Source: Odontesthes bonariensis | Lineage: Eukaryota; Chordata; Actinopteri; Atheriniformes; Atherinopsidae | DNA: 64,000 nt | NCBI RefSeq assembly: GCF_027942865.1 | Contig: NC_134527.1 | Coordinates: 3,312,476-3,376,475, forward strand | Direction of reading: 5' to 3' | Program-made: the position numbers and the translations under genes | The notes under the pieces: generated by a model | Seen by the model: the letters and a program-made list of their open reading frames with translations, nothing else | Database searches by the model: none | What the model was told of the DNA's origin: nothing | Shown: one piece after another, positions 41,558 to 54,486 of the stretch | How the letters are laid out: each line of letters opens with the position of its first letter | Numbering within the stretch: position 1 is the first letter of the stretch

Positions 41558-42380
41558 GCGTTATTATCGCGTTGACTTGTTAATAATTTAACGCCGATAA
41601 ATATTTTATCGCGCATTAACGCAGGTTTTTAATTCATTTATTATTTTTTTAGGGCTTTTGTGCCTTTAATGGATAGAAAAGTTCAAAGAGACAGGAAGCA
41701 GAGAGAGGGGGAACAACATGCAGCACAGGGCCGTCCGATGCGGGACTCGAACTGGGGCCAGCTGCAGCGAGGACTATAGCCTCTGTACATGGGGCGCCTG
41801 CTCAACCCACTACTCCACGGACCACCCCTGTTTTATTATTTATTTTATTATTGTAAAAGTCTGTTGCTCACGGGCTTTTATTTTGTAAAAGTCTGTTGCT
41901 GTCTGCTGTGGAACCGGAAAAGAAAGTAATCGGCGGATCCACCAAACATGGAGAAGGGTACGGAACTTTTACTCGGCCATTTTCATTTTAAAGTTCTTCC
42001 AGACGGCGGAGTCGACAGAACCAAAGTCATCTGTAAACACTGCCAAGTTGAATTGTCTTCTCAGCGTAGTAGTTCCAGTCTAAAATATCACTTAAAGGCA
42101 AAACACACAACTGATAGCAGCAAGTCATTCAAGGAAACAGACAGTGGAGCGAGGCTTCTACATAAAAACTACAGAAAGATGCTGATGTTAAAAGTGTGTT
42201 TGCACAACAAATGTTATGGCACTTTCATTCATATGGCAGCACATTTAAAATAAAGCTAAATGCTAAAAGCTATACGCTACTTTTGGATTCATTTTTGGCG
42301 TACAAATGCGATTAATCGTGATTAATCAGGGAAATCATGTGATTAATTAGATTAAACATTTTAATCGTTGCCCAGCCCTA
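41558..42380 (+). mobile_element. BED-finger hAT element, copy E10
   Basis: Counterpart of E4, with complete 101-codon BED frame at 41948-42253, a full SINE (about 41651-41826) and fewer subterminal units. Ends GCCCAGCCCTA directly before the TRIM-B flank. Confidence 0.8.
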
Positions 42381-42639
42381 GTTTTTAAATGTTCTTCCTG
42401 ATTTTTCAGGCTCAAAACTCTGCTGCATTTACTGTGAAAGTGAAGCTTCTTTCCAAAGGGATTAAAAGAAGAACCGACCCGTGTTTTAACCATGAAGTCT
42501 GCTGTGAATCAGCTCCGACTCACTTCCTGCTCACACACAGCGGCTCCGCTCGGCCCACATGTTTCCTGGTTCCCTCCCCTTCAGACCTGCAGCTCATGAT
42601 GGGTGTAACCAACAGGAGGGGAGCTGATAGGCTCTGTTC

Positions 42640-42731
42640 TCTGCACAGACACGTGATTTATAGCTCAGAGCTCAGATAAGTTTCAGTTTTCAGGAAGTGA
42701 AACTCACTGAGTCGCTGATCTGAGAGGAGAA
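42640..42731 (+). promoter_or_regulatory. Putative TRIM-B promoter with ISRE/EICE-like motif
   Basis: GGAAGTGAAACT at 42693-42704 fits the ETS-IRF composite pattern GGAANNGAAA, next to AGTTTCAGTTTT. It lies about 30 bp before the ATG, so it may fall in the 5' UTR or core promoter. CACGTG and TTTATA lie just upstream. Confidence 0.45.
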
Positions 42732-44384
42732 ATGGCTCAGAAAGGAGTTCAGCTGGACCGAGAAAGCTTCTCCTGTTCGATCTGCCTGGATCTGCTGAAG
42801 GATCCGGTGGCTATTCCCTGTGGACACAGCTACTGCATGAGCTGTATTAAAGGCCACTGGGATGGAGAGGATGAGAAGGGGATCCACAGCTGCCCTCAGT
42901 GCAGGAAAACCTTCATACCGAGGCCTGTCCTGGGGAAAAACACCATGTTAGCTGCTTTAGTGGAGCAGCTGAAGAAGACTGGACTCCAAGCTGCTCCTGC
43001 TGATCACTGCTATGCTGGAGCTGAAGATGTGGCCTGTGATGTCTGCTCTGGGAGGAAGCTGAAAGCCGCCAAGTCCTGTTTATCCTGCCTGGCCTCTTAC
43101 TGTGAGGAACACCTTCAGCCTCATTATGATTCAGCTCCACTCAGGAAACACAAGCTGGTGGAGCCCTCCAAGAAGCTCCAGGAGAACATCTGCTCTGATC
43201 ACGGTGAGGTGATGAAGATTTTCTGCCGTACCGATCAGAAGTGCATCTGTTATCTCTGCTTAATGGAGGAACATAAAGGCCACGACACAGTGTCAGCTGC
43301 AGCAGAAAGGACTGAGAGGCAGAGAGAGCTGGAGGGGAGTCGGCAGCAGATCCAGCAGAGAATCCAGGACGCAGAGAAAGATGTGAAGCTGCTTCAGCAG
43401 GAGCTGGAGGACATCCATCGCTCTGCTGATAAAACAGAGGAGCACAGCCAGAAGATCTTCAGCCAGCTGATCCGTCTCCTCCAGAAAAGAAGCTCTGATG
43501 TGAAGCAGCAGATCAGATCCCAGCAGGAAGCCGAAGGGAGTCGAGTCAAAGAGCTTCAGGAGAAGCTGGAGCAGGAGATCACTGAGCTGAAGAGGAAAGA
43601 TGCTGAGCTGCAGCAGCTCTCACACACAGAGGATCACAGCCAGTTTCTGCACAGCTGCCCCTCAGTGGCAGCACTCAGGGGGGCTACACACTCATCCAGC
43701 ATCCAGATCCGTCCTCTGAGGCACTTTGAGGATGTGACAGCAGCTGTGTCAGAGCTCAGAGATAAACTACAGGACATCCTGAGAGAGGAATGGGCCAACA
43801 TCTCACTGAGAGTCGCTGAAGTGGATGTTTTACTGTCAGAACCAACGAGCAGAGCTGGATTCTTAAAATATTCATGTGAAATCACACTGGATCCAAACAC
43901 AGCACACAGAGATCTGTTACTGTCAGAGGGGAACAGAAAAGTGACATTAATGTTTCCACCTCAGTCTTATTCTGATCATCCAGACAGATTCACTGAGTGT
44001 TCTCAGGTCCTGAGCAGAGAGAGTCTGACTGGACGTTGTTACTGGGAGGTGGAGATGAGAGGATATGTTGGTGTAGCAGTCGCATACAAGAACATCAGCA
44101 GAGCAGGAGGGACTGAATGTTTATTTGGACGTAATGACAAATCTTGGGCATTAGATTGTTACTCAGGCAGGTATACATTTATATACAACAACAAGGAAAC
44201 CTCCATCTCTGTTCCTGGGGCCTCCAGAGTGGGAGTGTACCTGGATCACAGAGCAGGTATTCTGTCCTTCTACAGCGTCTCTGGAACCATGACTCTCCTC
44301 CACAGAGTGCAGACCACATTCACTCAGCCGCTCTGTGCTGGGATCAGGATGAATTCTTATGGATCCTCAGCAGAGTTTGTGTAA
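42732..44384 (+). CDS. TRIM-B: RING / B-box / coiled-coil / B30.2 protein (550 aa)
   Basis: Single-exon paralogue of TRIM-A, complete from ATG to TAA with all RING and B-box ligands. The RING has IPCGHSYC and IKGHW. Its B30.2 loops are the most divergent of the three: HRDLLL, LMFPPQ, FTECSQV, EMRGYVGV, FGRNDKSWALDCYSGR, YNNKETSISVPGAS, and a C-terminal IRMNSYGSSAEFV in place of GLYSGAS. Family role: E3 ligase whose B30.2 domain selects the target; here the target is unknown. Its upstream flank keeps 41 bp absent from the other flanks, probably the ancestral form. Confidence 0.93.
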   Translation: MAQKGVQLDRESFSCSICLDLLKDPVAIPCGHSYCMSCIKGHWDGEDEKGIHSCPQCRKTFIPRPVLGKNTMLAALVEQLKKTGLQAAPADHCYAGAEDVACDVCSGRKLKAAKSCLSCLASYCEEHLQPHYDSAPLRKHKLVEPSKKLQENICSDHGEVMKIFCRTDQKCICYLCLMEEHKGHDTVSAAAERTERQRELEGSRQQIQQRIQDAEKDVKLLQQELEDIHRSADKTEEHSQKIFSQLIRLLQKRSSDVKQQIRSQQEAEGSRVKELQEKLEQEITELKRKDAELQQLSHTEDHSQFLHSCPSVAALRGATHSSSIQIRPLRHFEDVTAAVSELRDKLQDILREEWANISLRVAEVDVLLSEPTSRAGFLKYSCEITLDPNTAHRDLLLSEGNRKVTLMFPPQSYSDHPDRFTECSQVLSRESLTGRCYWEVEMRGYVGVAVAYKNISRAGGTECLFGRNDKSWALDCYSGRYTFIYNNKETSISVPGASRVGVYLDHRAGILSFYSVSGTMTLLHRVQTTFTQPLCAGIRMNSYGSSAEFV

Positions 44385-44858
44385 AGTGAAATAAATGTGT
44401 TTAGTCAGCTTGTTGCTGACAGCTGGTTGCTGGGATGTCTCTCTGCTGTTCTGCTGTTTATTTGCTGCTGTTTCCTGTGTCTGTGCAGCCATGGAGGATA
44501 TCACTGCTGATGAGGAGTTTGATTGACAGAAATATTAAAATCTAAACTTCTCTGAGCTCTAAACATCAGTGGGATCCTGGTGTCGGTGTGTCTGTATGTT
44601 GTTGTTTCTCTTCCACTTCATGGAGCCCAGCAGAGGAGTCAGCAGACCTTCCTTTATCACAGACTCTTTTCAGATCTCATCACTGTGGAAATGGGAAAAT
44701 AATCCTGGAGTTACGCTGACTTTGGTTTTGTTCATTTGTTCAGGCTGTGTTTGAGAATAAAGGCGCTCAGGCCAAATATTCACTTTAAAGCTCCGTTTCT
44801 GTCTCATATTCTGTGTTTATATTCATGTTTGACCATGTTTCAGTGAATCAATGCAGCT

Positions 44859-45341
44859 GTTAACTCGCTAGTTATTTAACGCCGATACACATTAACGCAT
44901 TTTTAAAATAAACATTTTTGTTGGGGCTTTTGTGCCTTTAATGGAAAGTTCAGAGAGACAGGAAGCAGGGGGCAGAGAGAGGGGGAACAACAAGCAGCAC
45001 AGGGTCGTCCGATGCGGGACTCGAACCGGCTGCAGCGAGGACTATAGCCTCTGTACATGGGGCTGTTTTATTATTTATTTGATTATTGTAAAAGTCTGTT
45101 GCTCACAGGCTTCTACATAAAAACTACAGAAAGATGCTGATGTTAAAAGTGTGTTTGCACAACAAATGTTATGGCACTTTCATTCATATGGCAGCACATT
45201 TAAAATAAAGCTAAATGCTAAAAGCTATACGCTACTTTTGAATTCATTTTTGGATTCTGCGTACAAATGTGATTAATCGCGATTAATCAGGGAAATCATG
45301 TGATTAATTAGTTTAAAAGTTTTAATCGTTGCCCGGCCCTA
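44859..45341 (+). mobile_element. BED-finger hAT element, copy E11, internally deleted
   Basis: Counterpart of E5 but the whole first half of the BED frame is gone: sequence jumps from GCTCACAGGCTT to CTACATAAAAACTA. AGGCTT occurs at both deletion ends in intact relatives. The nested 838-bp insertion of E5 is also absent. Confidence 0.75.
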
Positions 45342-45561
45342 GTTTCTAAATGTTCTTCCTGATTTTTCAGGCTCAAAACTCTGCTGCATTTACTGTGAAA
45401 GTGAAGCTTCTTTCCAAAGGGATTAAAAGAAGAACCGACCCGTGTTTTAACCATGAAGTCTGCTGTGAATCAGCTCCGACTCACTTGTTGTTCCCTCCCC
45501 TTCATCTGCAGCTCATGATGGGTGTAACCAACAGAATGTGAACCGACCGGCTCTGTTCTCT
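45342..45561 (+). repeat. Orphan TRIM 5' flank, 4
   Basis: Same module, joined to full repeat R (45562-46528). A small deletion removes GA before TCTGCAG; orphan 5 shares it. Confidence 0.7.
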
Positions 45562-46528
45562 CACAGCCCTTTTACAGACAGCCGTTCCGCTTCCTATTCG
45601 CCCCATTATAAACAATTTGGCTGCAGTTCAGTTGATTTTCTCTGGGGGCGCTGGCGAGCGAGTGCAGAATGACCATTGGCCATAGGGCTGGCGCTAATAA
45701 CTCAAAAAATGTCCCCGCTAGCGGCTGAAACCTGAAAATATTACTGTGATTTCTGACAGAGGGATGTGGATTTATATCGAAAGTACAATAACCTGGGAGT
45801 TATATCTTTCTGTTTTCTTACAGGTCTGGCATTTGCGAGTCAGTCTCCGCTAGCATCTAACTAACGGAATCTGAAGAACGCACGGCTGATTACGACCGGC
45901 TGCTTTACGGCACTCGTCCACTGTGCCAGAGTGCTAACCTGGTGCCGCTAACAACAACCAAAGCTAAACCAGAGGCTAGTCAGAGAGTATGTAAAAGGGC
46001 TGTGCTGAAATCTGTAACTATTTGAGCTAACACCTCTCTGCTAGCTCAGCGCTAGGACTGACCATGCCGTAAAGTGATGCCACATGCGTGACGTCACTTG
46101 GGATGCAATACTGACAATAAATGTGTATTTTAAACAAATCTAGTGAGTCTAAAAAATCAAACCAAGTGCCGTTTGAAATGATAATTTATCCTGCCTTTAG
46201 GAAAATTAAAATGAAAAAATATAAAAAATGATATCCAAAGCAATGGCTGCATCTAAGGTGGATCTCATAGTACCACCAGAGAGTTCTGCCTGCTCTGCAC
46301 TGCTTCGTTGGCGCCCCCTAGAGTGCAGTACCACCCGGAAAAAGCCGCCAGCTTTCCCTCTCCTCATAATAGAGACTCTCTGGTAGCGCCCAATAAACGG
46401 CTCTAGGCATTCGTAAACCACGCCTCAAATACGAGAAAATGCACACCTAGTTCCCAGACCACCATCTCATCGAGGTGTGGACGCGTCAGCCAGGCTACAT
46501 GTCTACTGGAAAAAATGAGAAATTGTTT
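45562..46528. repeat. Repeat R, full form, before copy 3
   Basis: Nearly identical to 31438-32404. No gene recognised. Confidence 0.5.
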
Positions 46529-49265
46529 CGGTAAATCAAAATTATGACTTTGAATCTCATAATTATGACTTTCTATCTCATAATTGTGACTTTGAATCTC
46601 ACCACCAATCTTTTTAGCGGTGAGAGTGGGAATCGAACTGCCAACCTTCCAGTTTTTGGACGACCCACTGAGCCGCGGCCGCCTAATATAACAGCATATT
46701 TTTCCCCCTTTCTTCCTCCTTCTCGGCCAGTATTTTAATTTAGCCAGGATTTAATCAAAGTCAAAATTTTTCATGTTTCAACTTTAAACTTTCACCAAAT
46801 GGAGACATTTTTAAATCCAGGTTAAAAACATTTCTGTTCTCATGTGTCTATGCATGAAATCTGCACGATATCTTTTAACTTATCTGGACTGTTGCTTGTT
46901 TTTAAATTCATTTAAATTATTTTGTTTCTCTTTCTATTCTTTTATGTATTCTTAATGCTTCTTCCACTCCCTGCTGCAATGCTTTTATTTTATGTGAAGC
47001 ACTTTGAATTGTTTTGTGCATGAAATGTGCTACAAATAAACTTGATTTGATTTGTTGTTTTCTGTGTCTGCAGTGAGAAGCTGAGGATTCGTCAGACGAG
47101 AAGGAGAAATGAACCTCCTTCAACTTCTCGGCGCAACAAGAACCTTTCGGAGCCTTTCTTCCCCGGCTCCGGCAAAAACGCGCTCGTCATCACCGGAGGA
47201 TGGCTGGTGAGACCCGTTCTGCACCAATAATCTGTCAGACTTTGGTTTTAGATTCATTCAAAGTGTTTCTGATGTCCGTCTCTAACTTCATTCTTACAAA
47301 ACGATACGAGTGGAATGAATTCATATCGCATGTAGGCACATATTTGTGTTCAAAATGACATTTTTAACTGAATTTGTAAAAATATAGGCTGTGTTCGAAA
47401 CCACATACTACATACTCATCGATCAGACAGTATTCAGAGCGTTTACCCACAATGCATTTCGCTCCTGCCCGAGCCGAAATCAGCCGGCCTGAAGCTGATT
47501 TCTCTTAAGCTCTAAACTCTGTGAACTTTAGCAACATTTGAAACATTTTCAGGTGAGAAAGTAGTCGTTTAGATCCCCAACGTGTTGAAAACCTGACAAA
47601 ATACCGGCTGTTTACAATTTTGTTCCCACGAATTCGGCGCTACTAAAGCTAGCCGCAGTGAGCAACGCACTTCTGGTTATTTTCACAAAATAAAATACCC
47701 GTTGCCTTTTATCATAGGGAAAGCCATTATGATACAATTGGTGCTTTTATTTTGAAAACAGGAAGTGAACCTACCCTCGTTGTAGCTAGCTTGAAACTGC
47801 CGTTTTGACAGGAAATGACGATCGGCGACGTCAGGTTACGTTGCATCTTGGGTAGTTTGAGTATGAGTAGTAACCTCATGATGCATACCCAACATTTAGG
47901 AGAATCTAGTATGCATCCGGGAACTTAAAAAAAGTTAAAGTTAGTAGGAGAAGTAGGCGGTTTGGAACACAGCCATATTTCACATTTCCCCTCCTCTCAT
48001 CAGTGAGTGCGGCGCCCCCTATGGGCCGGCCGCCACTATTCTGGACATATTAGCAAAGAACTGAAAAAAACTGCTAATAATATGTTAGAAATGGCCAGTG
48101 ATGTTGTTTCTTCAAACTCAAGATGGCTTTTTCGTTTTTCTTCCGACAGAATGAGATTCTTTACGAAAAGAAGAAGAAGCGGCGCCGCCTCCGTCTTCGT
48201 CTTCGCCGCCTGGGAAAGCAACCTGCTCCCAGCAACCCGCAGGACGGCCAGCCGATGGACGACTTGGAGAAGGAGATGAGACAGGTAGGACTCAGCGCGT
48301 CGACCCGGAAGCTGCGCAGCGTTGCCGCGGTGATGTCAGACGGTGAAACGGGAATGCTCTTCCCCCACAGGTGGACTTTGTGGACATGGCCTGTGAGTGC
48401 GAGTCGGTCATCTGCTGCCGTGTCACGCCGAAGCAAAAGGCCAACGTGGTGAGTTTGGTGAAGAAGTACAAGAAGGCCGTGACGCTGTCCATCGGAGACG
48501 GAGCGAACGACGTCAACATGATCAAGAGTAAGAGGCGGGGACGGGCCTGGTTCAATTCAATTCATTTTTATTTATATAGCGCCAAATACAACAAATGTCA
48601 TCTCAAGGCACTTGGATAATAAAATCCAATTCAAGCCAATTGGAGTTCAATTAATTGTAATCATAATTATTCATAAAATAATCCAATTTGTTCATATAGA
48701 GCCAAAATAATTTCCTAGCTAAGGAAACCAACAGATTGCACTGAAACTTTTAGTCTATTGTTATGTTAGCGGGGTGTGAGTGAGACTGCATTTGCACACA
48801 GATAAGCTACATAGCAGACTTTTGTAGTGATTATTTGCTGGGTATGTATATTTATTGATTTATTTATACTGTAGTCATGTGACTATAGTGACCTTGCCGT
48901 AGCTTAGCTTTAGCTGAATTGACGCCGCTGGTTTTGCCGCTCCTGTGGGCCCCCCCTGATTCCTCTCCCCGTCCCCCTCCAGCTGCAGATATCGGCGTGG
49001 GCATCAGCGGTCAGGAGGGCATGCAGGCCGTCATGTCCAGCGACTACGCCTTCGCTCAGTTCCGGTACCTGCAGCGCCTCCTGCTCGTGCACGGACGCTG
49101 GTCCTACATCCGGATGTGCAAGTTCCTGCGTTTCTTCTTCTTCAAGAACTTCGCCTTTACTCTGGTCCACTTCTGGTACTCGTTCTTCAGTGGATACTCC
49201 TCACAGGTCAGCAGCTCTGAATACAGTTTGGTCTTCTTCTTCTTCCACCTTGGTTTTATAAAAAC

Positions 49266-49841
49266 CAGGGCTGGGCAACGATTAAAATGTTTAATCTAAT
49301 TAATCACATGATTTCCCTGATTAATCACGATTAATCGCATTTGTACGCAGAATCTAAAAGTAGTGTATAGCTTTTAGCATTTAGTTTTATTTTAAATGTG
49401 CTGCCATATGAATGAAAGTGCCATAACATTTGTTGTGCAAACACACTTTTAACATCAGCATCTTTCTGTAGTTTTTATGTAGAAGCCTCGCTCCACTGTC
49501 TGTTTCCTTGAATGACTTGCTGCTATCAGTTGTGTGTTTTGCCTTTAAGTGATATTTTAGACTGGAACTACTACGCTGAGAAGACAATTCAACTTGGCAG
49601 AGTTTACAGATGACTTTGGTTCTGTCGACTCCGCCGTCTGGAAGAACTTTAAAATGAAAATGGCAGAGTAAAAGTTCCGTACCCTTCTCCATGTTTGGTG
49701 GATCCGCCGATTACTTTCTTTTCCTGTTCCGCAGCAGACAGCAGCAGACTTTTACAAAATAAAAGCCTGTGAGCAACAGACTTTTACAATAATAAAATAA
49801 ATAATAAAATGTACAGAGGCTATAGTCCTCGCCCAGCCCTA
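49266..49841 (-). mobile_element. BED-finger hAT element, copy E12
   Basis: Counterpart of E2/E8; its 101-codon frame (49387-49692) is complete, with variants LLLCHFHF and CKLC in the finger. Starts CAGGGCTGGGC like E8. Confidence 0.8.
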
Positions 49842-50148
49842 ATATGAACAGAACGCCGGCTCCAGAGCAGGACTTTTCTTCGGCCGCTGAAGTTTGTCCT
49901 ACATTCTTTCACTTTATGTTTAACTGTTTGGCTGCTAAATGTAACTACATCTTACTCACTGAATCTTTGAAATTGTCAGATCATCTCAGGGGAACCGCCT
50001 CCCAAAAAGTCTGTAAAGTCGTTCTTCTTGTCTGGACTTCCTAAATGCTTCTGCGGTTGATGCTCAGTTTTTGTTCCGTTGGGTCGGGCTCATGTGATGC
50101 AGATTCATCTTTTTTGCACATTCGTTTACTCACGAATTACACTACAGT

Positions 50149-50179
<31 letters not shown>

Positions 50180-52033
50180 TTTACACTATAATAACTAGTT
50201 TCCTTTCTGCAGATTGCCTATGAAGACTGGTTTATCACACTCTACAATCTGGCTTACAGCAGCATGCCTGTTCTACTCGTTGGACTTCTTGACCAGGTAC
50301 AAACTGGCGTTGTCATGGATACGGAGGGCAGGAACGCGGTATTTAGGATAAACTGAGGCTTAACTTTGCTAACTTGCCTCCTTCTCGTCCCTCTGCAGGA
50401 CGTGAACGACAGGCTGAGCCTAAAGTTCCCCAAGCTCTACGTGCCGGGCCAGCTGGGCACATTGTTCAACTACAAGAACTTCTTCATCAGCCTGTTCCAC
50501 GGCATCTTCGTCTCGCTCATCATCTTCTTCATCCCGTACGGCGCCTTCCTGCAGACGATGGGGCAGGACGGGGAAGCTCCCTCCGACTATCAGTCCCTCG
50601 CCGTGGTAACGGCCTCGTCCCTGATCTTTACCGTCAACCTGCAGGTGGGTCGCAGCTTCGGGACTCAGAGCAGCCGGAGTTTCAGGGTTAAAGGAGGCCT
50701 TTAATGCCTTTAATGCCTTTTAATGACGTTCTCTCACATCTCGCCTGTCAGATCTCTCTGGATACCTCCTACTGGACCTTTGTGAACTGCTTTGCGGTGT
50801 TGGGCAGCATTGCCATCTACTTTGGGATGATGTTTGACATCCACAGCGCGGGGATCCATGTCATCTTCCCCACAGTTTTCACCTTCACAGGTTAGTCAGC
50901 AGAGTTTCCTCTTATTAAAGAGAATAAAACGGCTGAAAATACTCCTGACAAAGAAACTGCGGTTCCTTTGAGCTTCGGCTCCATTCTCTGCTGCTCTTTT
51001 TGCTTGGTCTCGCCCCTTTTACCCAGAAGCACTTATTAGACAATCCAATATTTGTTCTGTATTAGTTCAACGCTTTCAGTTTGGTTACAACAACAGAGGT
51101 GGGTAGAGCAGCCAAAAACTGTACTCAAGTAAAAGTAAAAGTAGTCATCCAAATAATTACTTGAGTAAGAGTAAAAAAGTGCTCGGTGAAAAAACTACTC
51201 AAGTCCTGAGTAACTGTTGAGTAACGTCTGATTTATTTGTTAACACAAGCATTCAATCAGACAAAAATACTGAATAATCATCTTTAGGCAAATTAGAGTT
51301 CATCCAATTGATCAAATAAATTAAAATGAATTCATTAATTACAAAATAACTTAATTTAAAATAATCCAGGTAAATTCAAGAACTTCAATAAAAAATAAAA
51401 GAGACTTAGGAAATGTTTAAAACATATGTAACCCATATGTAACCTAAATAACAAACATTCACCTATCCATGGGGGGAAAAACGAGTTTAGGAAACTTAGC
51501 GCTACATGTTTCCTCAAGTTAGATGTTGAGTTTCTGCTGAAATGTGCGTTTGTTTTGGTTGACACAGAAGACACATAATGTAGCTGCTGTTTCTCACTCT
51601 TTGTAAGGTAAACATGCTTTCAGTATGAGGCCTCGTCTGCGTCTTCATTTCCCACCGTTGGTTCTGACATTTTTCATCTGTTTCTTTCTTTGTTTGCTAC
51701 GACTGCTAATGCTAGCTTAACCATGTCAGAGTATTGACTGCAGAGAAGAAGAAGAAAGAAAAGCAGTTTCTTGCCACCTTGCAGCTGTATTCACGTGTGC
51801 ATGTTGTGCGTTTTTAGGTGCAGCGTCCAACGCTCTGCGCCAGCCGTACCTCTGGTTGACCGTCCTGCTGACGGTGGGCATCAGCCTGCTGCCCGTCATC
51901 TGCATCCAGTTCCTCTATAAAACCATTTGGCCCTCTGAGGGAGACGAGGTGAGACCCCCGGCTAATTCCCAGCCTCGTACAGAAAACGGGGCTTCTAAAA
52001 AGATGGAAGATTTGGTGCTTGAAATATTGTAAT

Positions 52034-52326
52034 TAGGGCTGGGCAACGATTAAAATGTTTAATCTAATTAATCACATGATTTCCCTGATTAATCGCATTT
52101 GTACGCAAAATCCAAAAATGAATCCAAAAGTAGTGTTTAGCATTTAGCATTATTTTAAATGTGCTGCCATAAGAAAGTGCCATAACACTTTTTTACAGAA
52201 TAAAAGCCTGTGAGCAGCAGACTTTTACAAAATAAAAGCCTGTGAGCAACAGACTTTTACAGATTAAAACCTTCGTTAATGCGCAATAAAATATTTATCG
52301 GCGTTAAATAATTAACGCCCGGCCCA
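52034..52326 (-). mobile_element. BED-finger hAT element, copy E13, short form
   Basis: Counterpart of E3 and E9, with two subterminal AAAAGCCTGTGAGC units. No frame. Confidence 0.75.
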
Positions 52327-52723
52327 AATTTTTAATAATCAAGCAGCAGAAATAAATAGCCTTACAATGAAACTGTTTAAACTACTACAGATGATGTGTT
52401 CTGTCCCTCTAAAATGGCAAAGAAAAAACGGTAAAACCGCATTTTTATTGGCTGCTTTTTTTCCCATAATGCATCAGATCCAGAGAAACCGGAAGAAGTA
52501 CGAGATGGAGCTGGACGAGGAGGAGAAGAAGAAGAAGAAGAAGGAACCAACGGCCTTCCAGCGAGGCCGGCGTTCCCGCCGTTCCGCCTACGCCTTCTCC
52601 CACTCCCGCGGCTACGCCGACCTCATCTCCTCCGGGCAAAGCATCCGGCGGCGCCAGACCACCCACCACGGACCCCAGGACCGCATCAGGGAGCTCCCCC
52701 GGAGGGAGGCCGAGAACATCTGA

Positions 52724-53860
52724 GCGCCGAGGCGGAGCGAAGCGGCGGCCGAGGAGGTTTTTAGAACGCGGGAGCGGCGAGCTGAAAGGGCGAACATCAG
52801 AAACGCCCCTGAAGCTGCTCGGGTCATGTGACAGACGACTCTAACGGAGCGCTTTCCAAAGTCTGCAGCCTCCCGTTCACCTTCATGCACAGACTCCCTG
52901 TTCGCTACGCAAAAACAGAAGAAGAAGAAAAACTCACCGAAGAAACGACCGCCGTCTCTGGGGTTAGATGCCGCGCAGCTCCTGTGGGGCTCACAATGTT
53001 CTTTAACTCAGGATTTTTTTAGATGAAAGCCTTATTTTTAGTAAGTTCACCACCTGATGTGCTGTTATTTAACGACTAAGTTTTAGCTTCGTGTCCACAG
53101 AAATCTATAAACGATATTCCACTTAATCCCGTCGGAACGAACCAGATGAGACTTTGTTTGAGCCCAAACATTAAGGTGGGACGAAGCTAAACTTGTTTTA
53201 ATGTTTTATTCTAACCGGCGGTGGGGTGACGGACACCAGGCTTTAGGTGTTCAGCTGTTAAAGTGTCTTAATTTAAAAATAAGGTGCGTTTCTCCTGCTC
53301 TGCCCTGTCAAACCTGTCGTACTTAAGCACCAGTTCGAGTGGTATTGTCCTTTAAAATCTTCTGAACGGCTCCTTCTGTTGGTCCTGGACTTCACGTCCT
53401 GTTCTACGTTACATTCCCTCGTTCACAAACTTTTTTTTTACCATTTGTGGAATGAGAATTCAGCCGGTTGTAACAGCAGCTTTTGATTGCACCAGTCTCC
53501 TGTTTTCTTTCCATCCTTTTAAAAGTTCTTAAAAGCTAAATCACATGTTCCTTAAGTTAATTAAGATTTTCCGTTTGTTTTTTTTGTGTGTCTTTGGTTT
53601 GTTTACAGCTTACCTGAATGAGATGCTCGTCTTTTTGTCAGACCTGTTATCAGATGGAGGATATCTGGGAGACGGCATTGAGCCAAATGGATAATCGTTC
53701 TTATTCTGTTACTGATTCTTCTTCATGCTATTCTTACCGTATAATGTCTTTTATCGCAGAGTGAATGGTGGCAGGCGATCAACACTGCAGGTTGGTCTCT
53801 GTCACGTGATGCGGTTTTATCATGTGGTTATTAATAAAAGCCAGCGGCATATTTAAAACT
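52724..53860 (+). other. atp8b1: 3' UTR copy of atp8b1-C copy 3
   Basis: Collinear with the parent UTR; AATAAA at 53833-53838. Confidence 0.6.
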
Positions 53861-53958
53861 CTGACTTGAGTCTCGTTTTTACGGCGCTGCAGGCACTGAA
53901 TGTATCAACGGAAAGAGGAAACATTTTGGATTCGAGAGCATAAAGTGTCAGAAAACAT

Positions 53959-54486
53959 GGACTGTGTTCCAAACCGCATACTACATACTTCCATAACTCT
54001 GTAAACTTTAGCAACATTTGAAACATTTTCAGGTGAGAAAGTAGTCGTTTAGATCCCCAACGTGTTGAAAACCTGACAGAATACCGGCTGTTTACAATTT
54101 TGTTCCCACGAATTCGGCGCTACTAAAGCTAGCCGCAGTGAGCTAACGCACTTCCTGTTATTTTCACAAAATAAAATACCCGTTGCCTTTTATCATAGGG
54201 AAAGCCATTACCATACAATTGGTGCTTTTGTTTTGAAAACAGGAAGTGAACCTACCCTCGTTGTAGCTAGCTTGAAACTGCCGTTTTGACAGGAAATGAC
54301 GATCGGCGACGTCACGTTACGTTGCATCTTGGGTAGTTTGAGTATGAGTAGTAACCTCATGATGCATACCCAACATTTCGGCGAATCCAGTATGCATCCG
54401 GGAACTTCTCGCTGACTCAAACTCGCATACTAACTCAGAAAGTTAGTAGGAGTAGTATGAGAAGTATGCGGTTTGGAACACAGCCC
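53959..54486. mobile_element. MITE downstream of copy 3
   Basis: Single forward element, ends GGACTGTGTTCC and GGAACACAGCCC. Matches the parent-unit element 21147-21671 in layout. Confidence 0.7.

Larger units (their letters stand above)
46602..52723 (+). pseudogene. atp8b1: atp8b1-C copy 3: nine intact 3' exons
   Basis: Exons: 47074-47206, 48150-48284, 48371-48527, 48983-49206, 50213-50296, 50399-50644, 50752-50890, 51818-51948, 52478-52723. The coding sequence appears identical or nearly so to copy 2, and introns differ at scattered positions, so copies 2 and 3 are the youngest pair. The acceptor before 48371 is CCCCCACAG instead of CCCCCGCAG. No catalytic exons and no promoter seen. Confidence 0.9.

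Noticed and set aside
42389-42679. 96-codon frame starting MFFLIFQAQ upstream of TRIM-B
   Set aside because: It spans the hAT-TRIM flank and the promoter region, and is shortened or broken in the other units.
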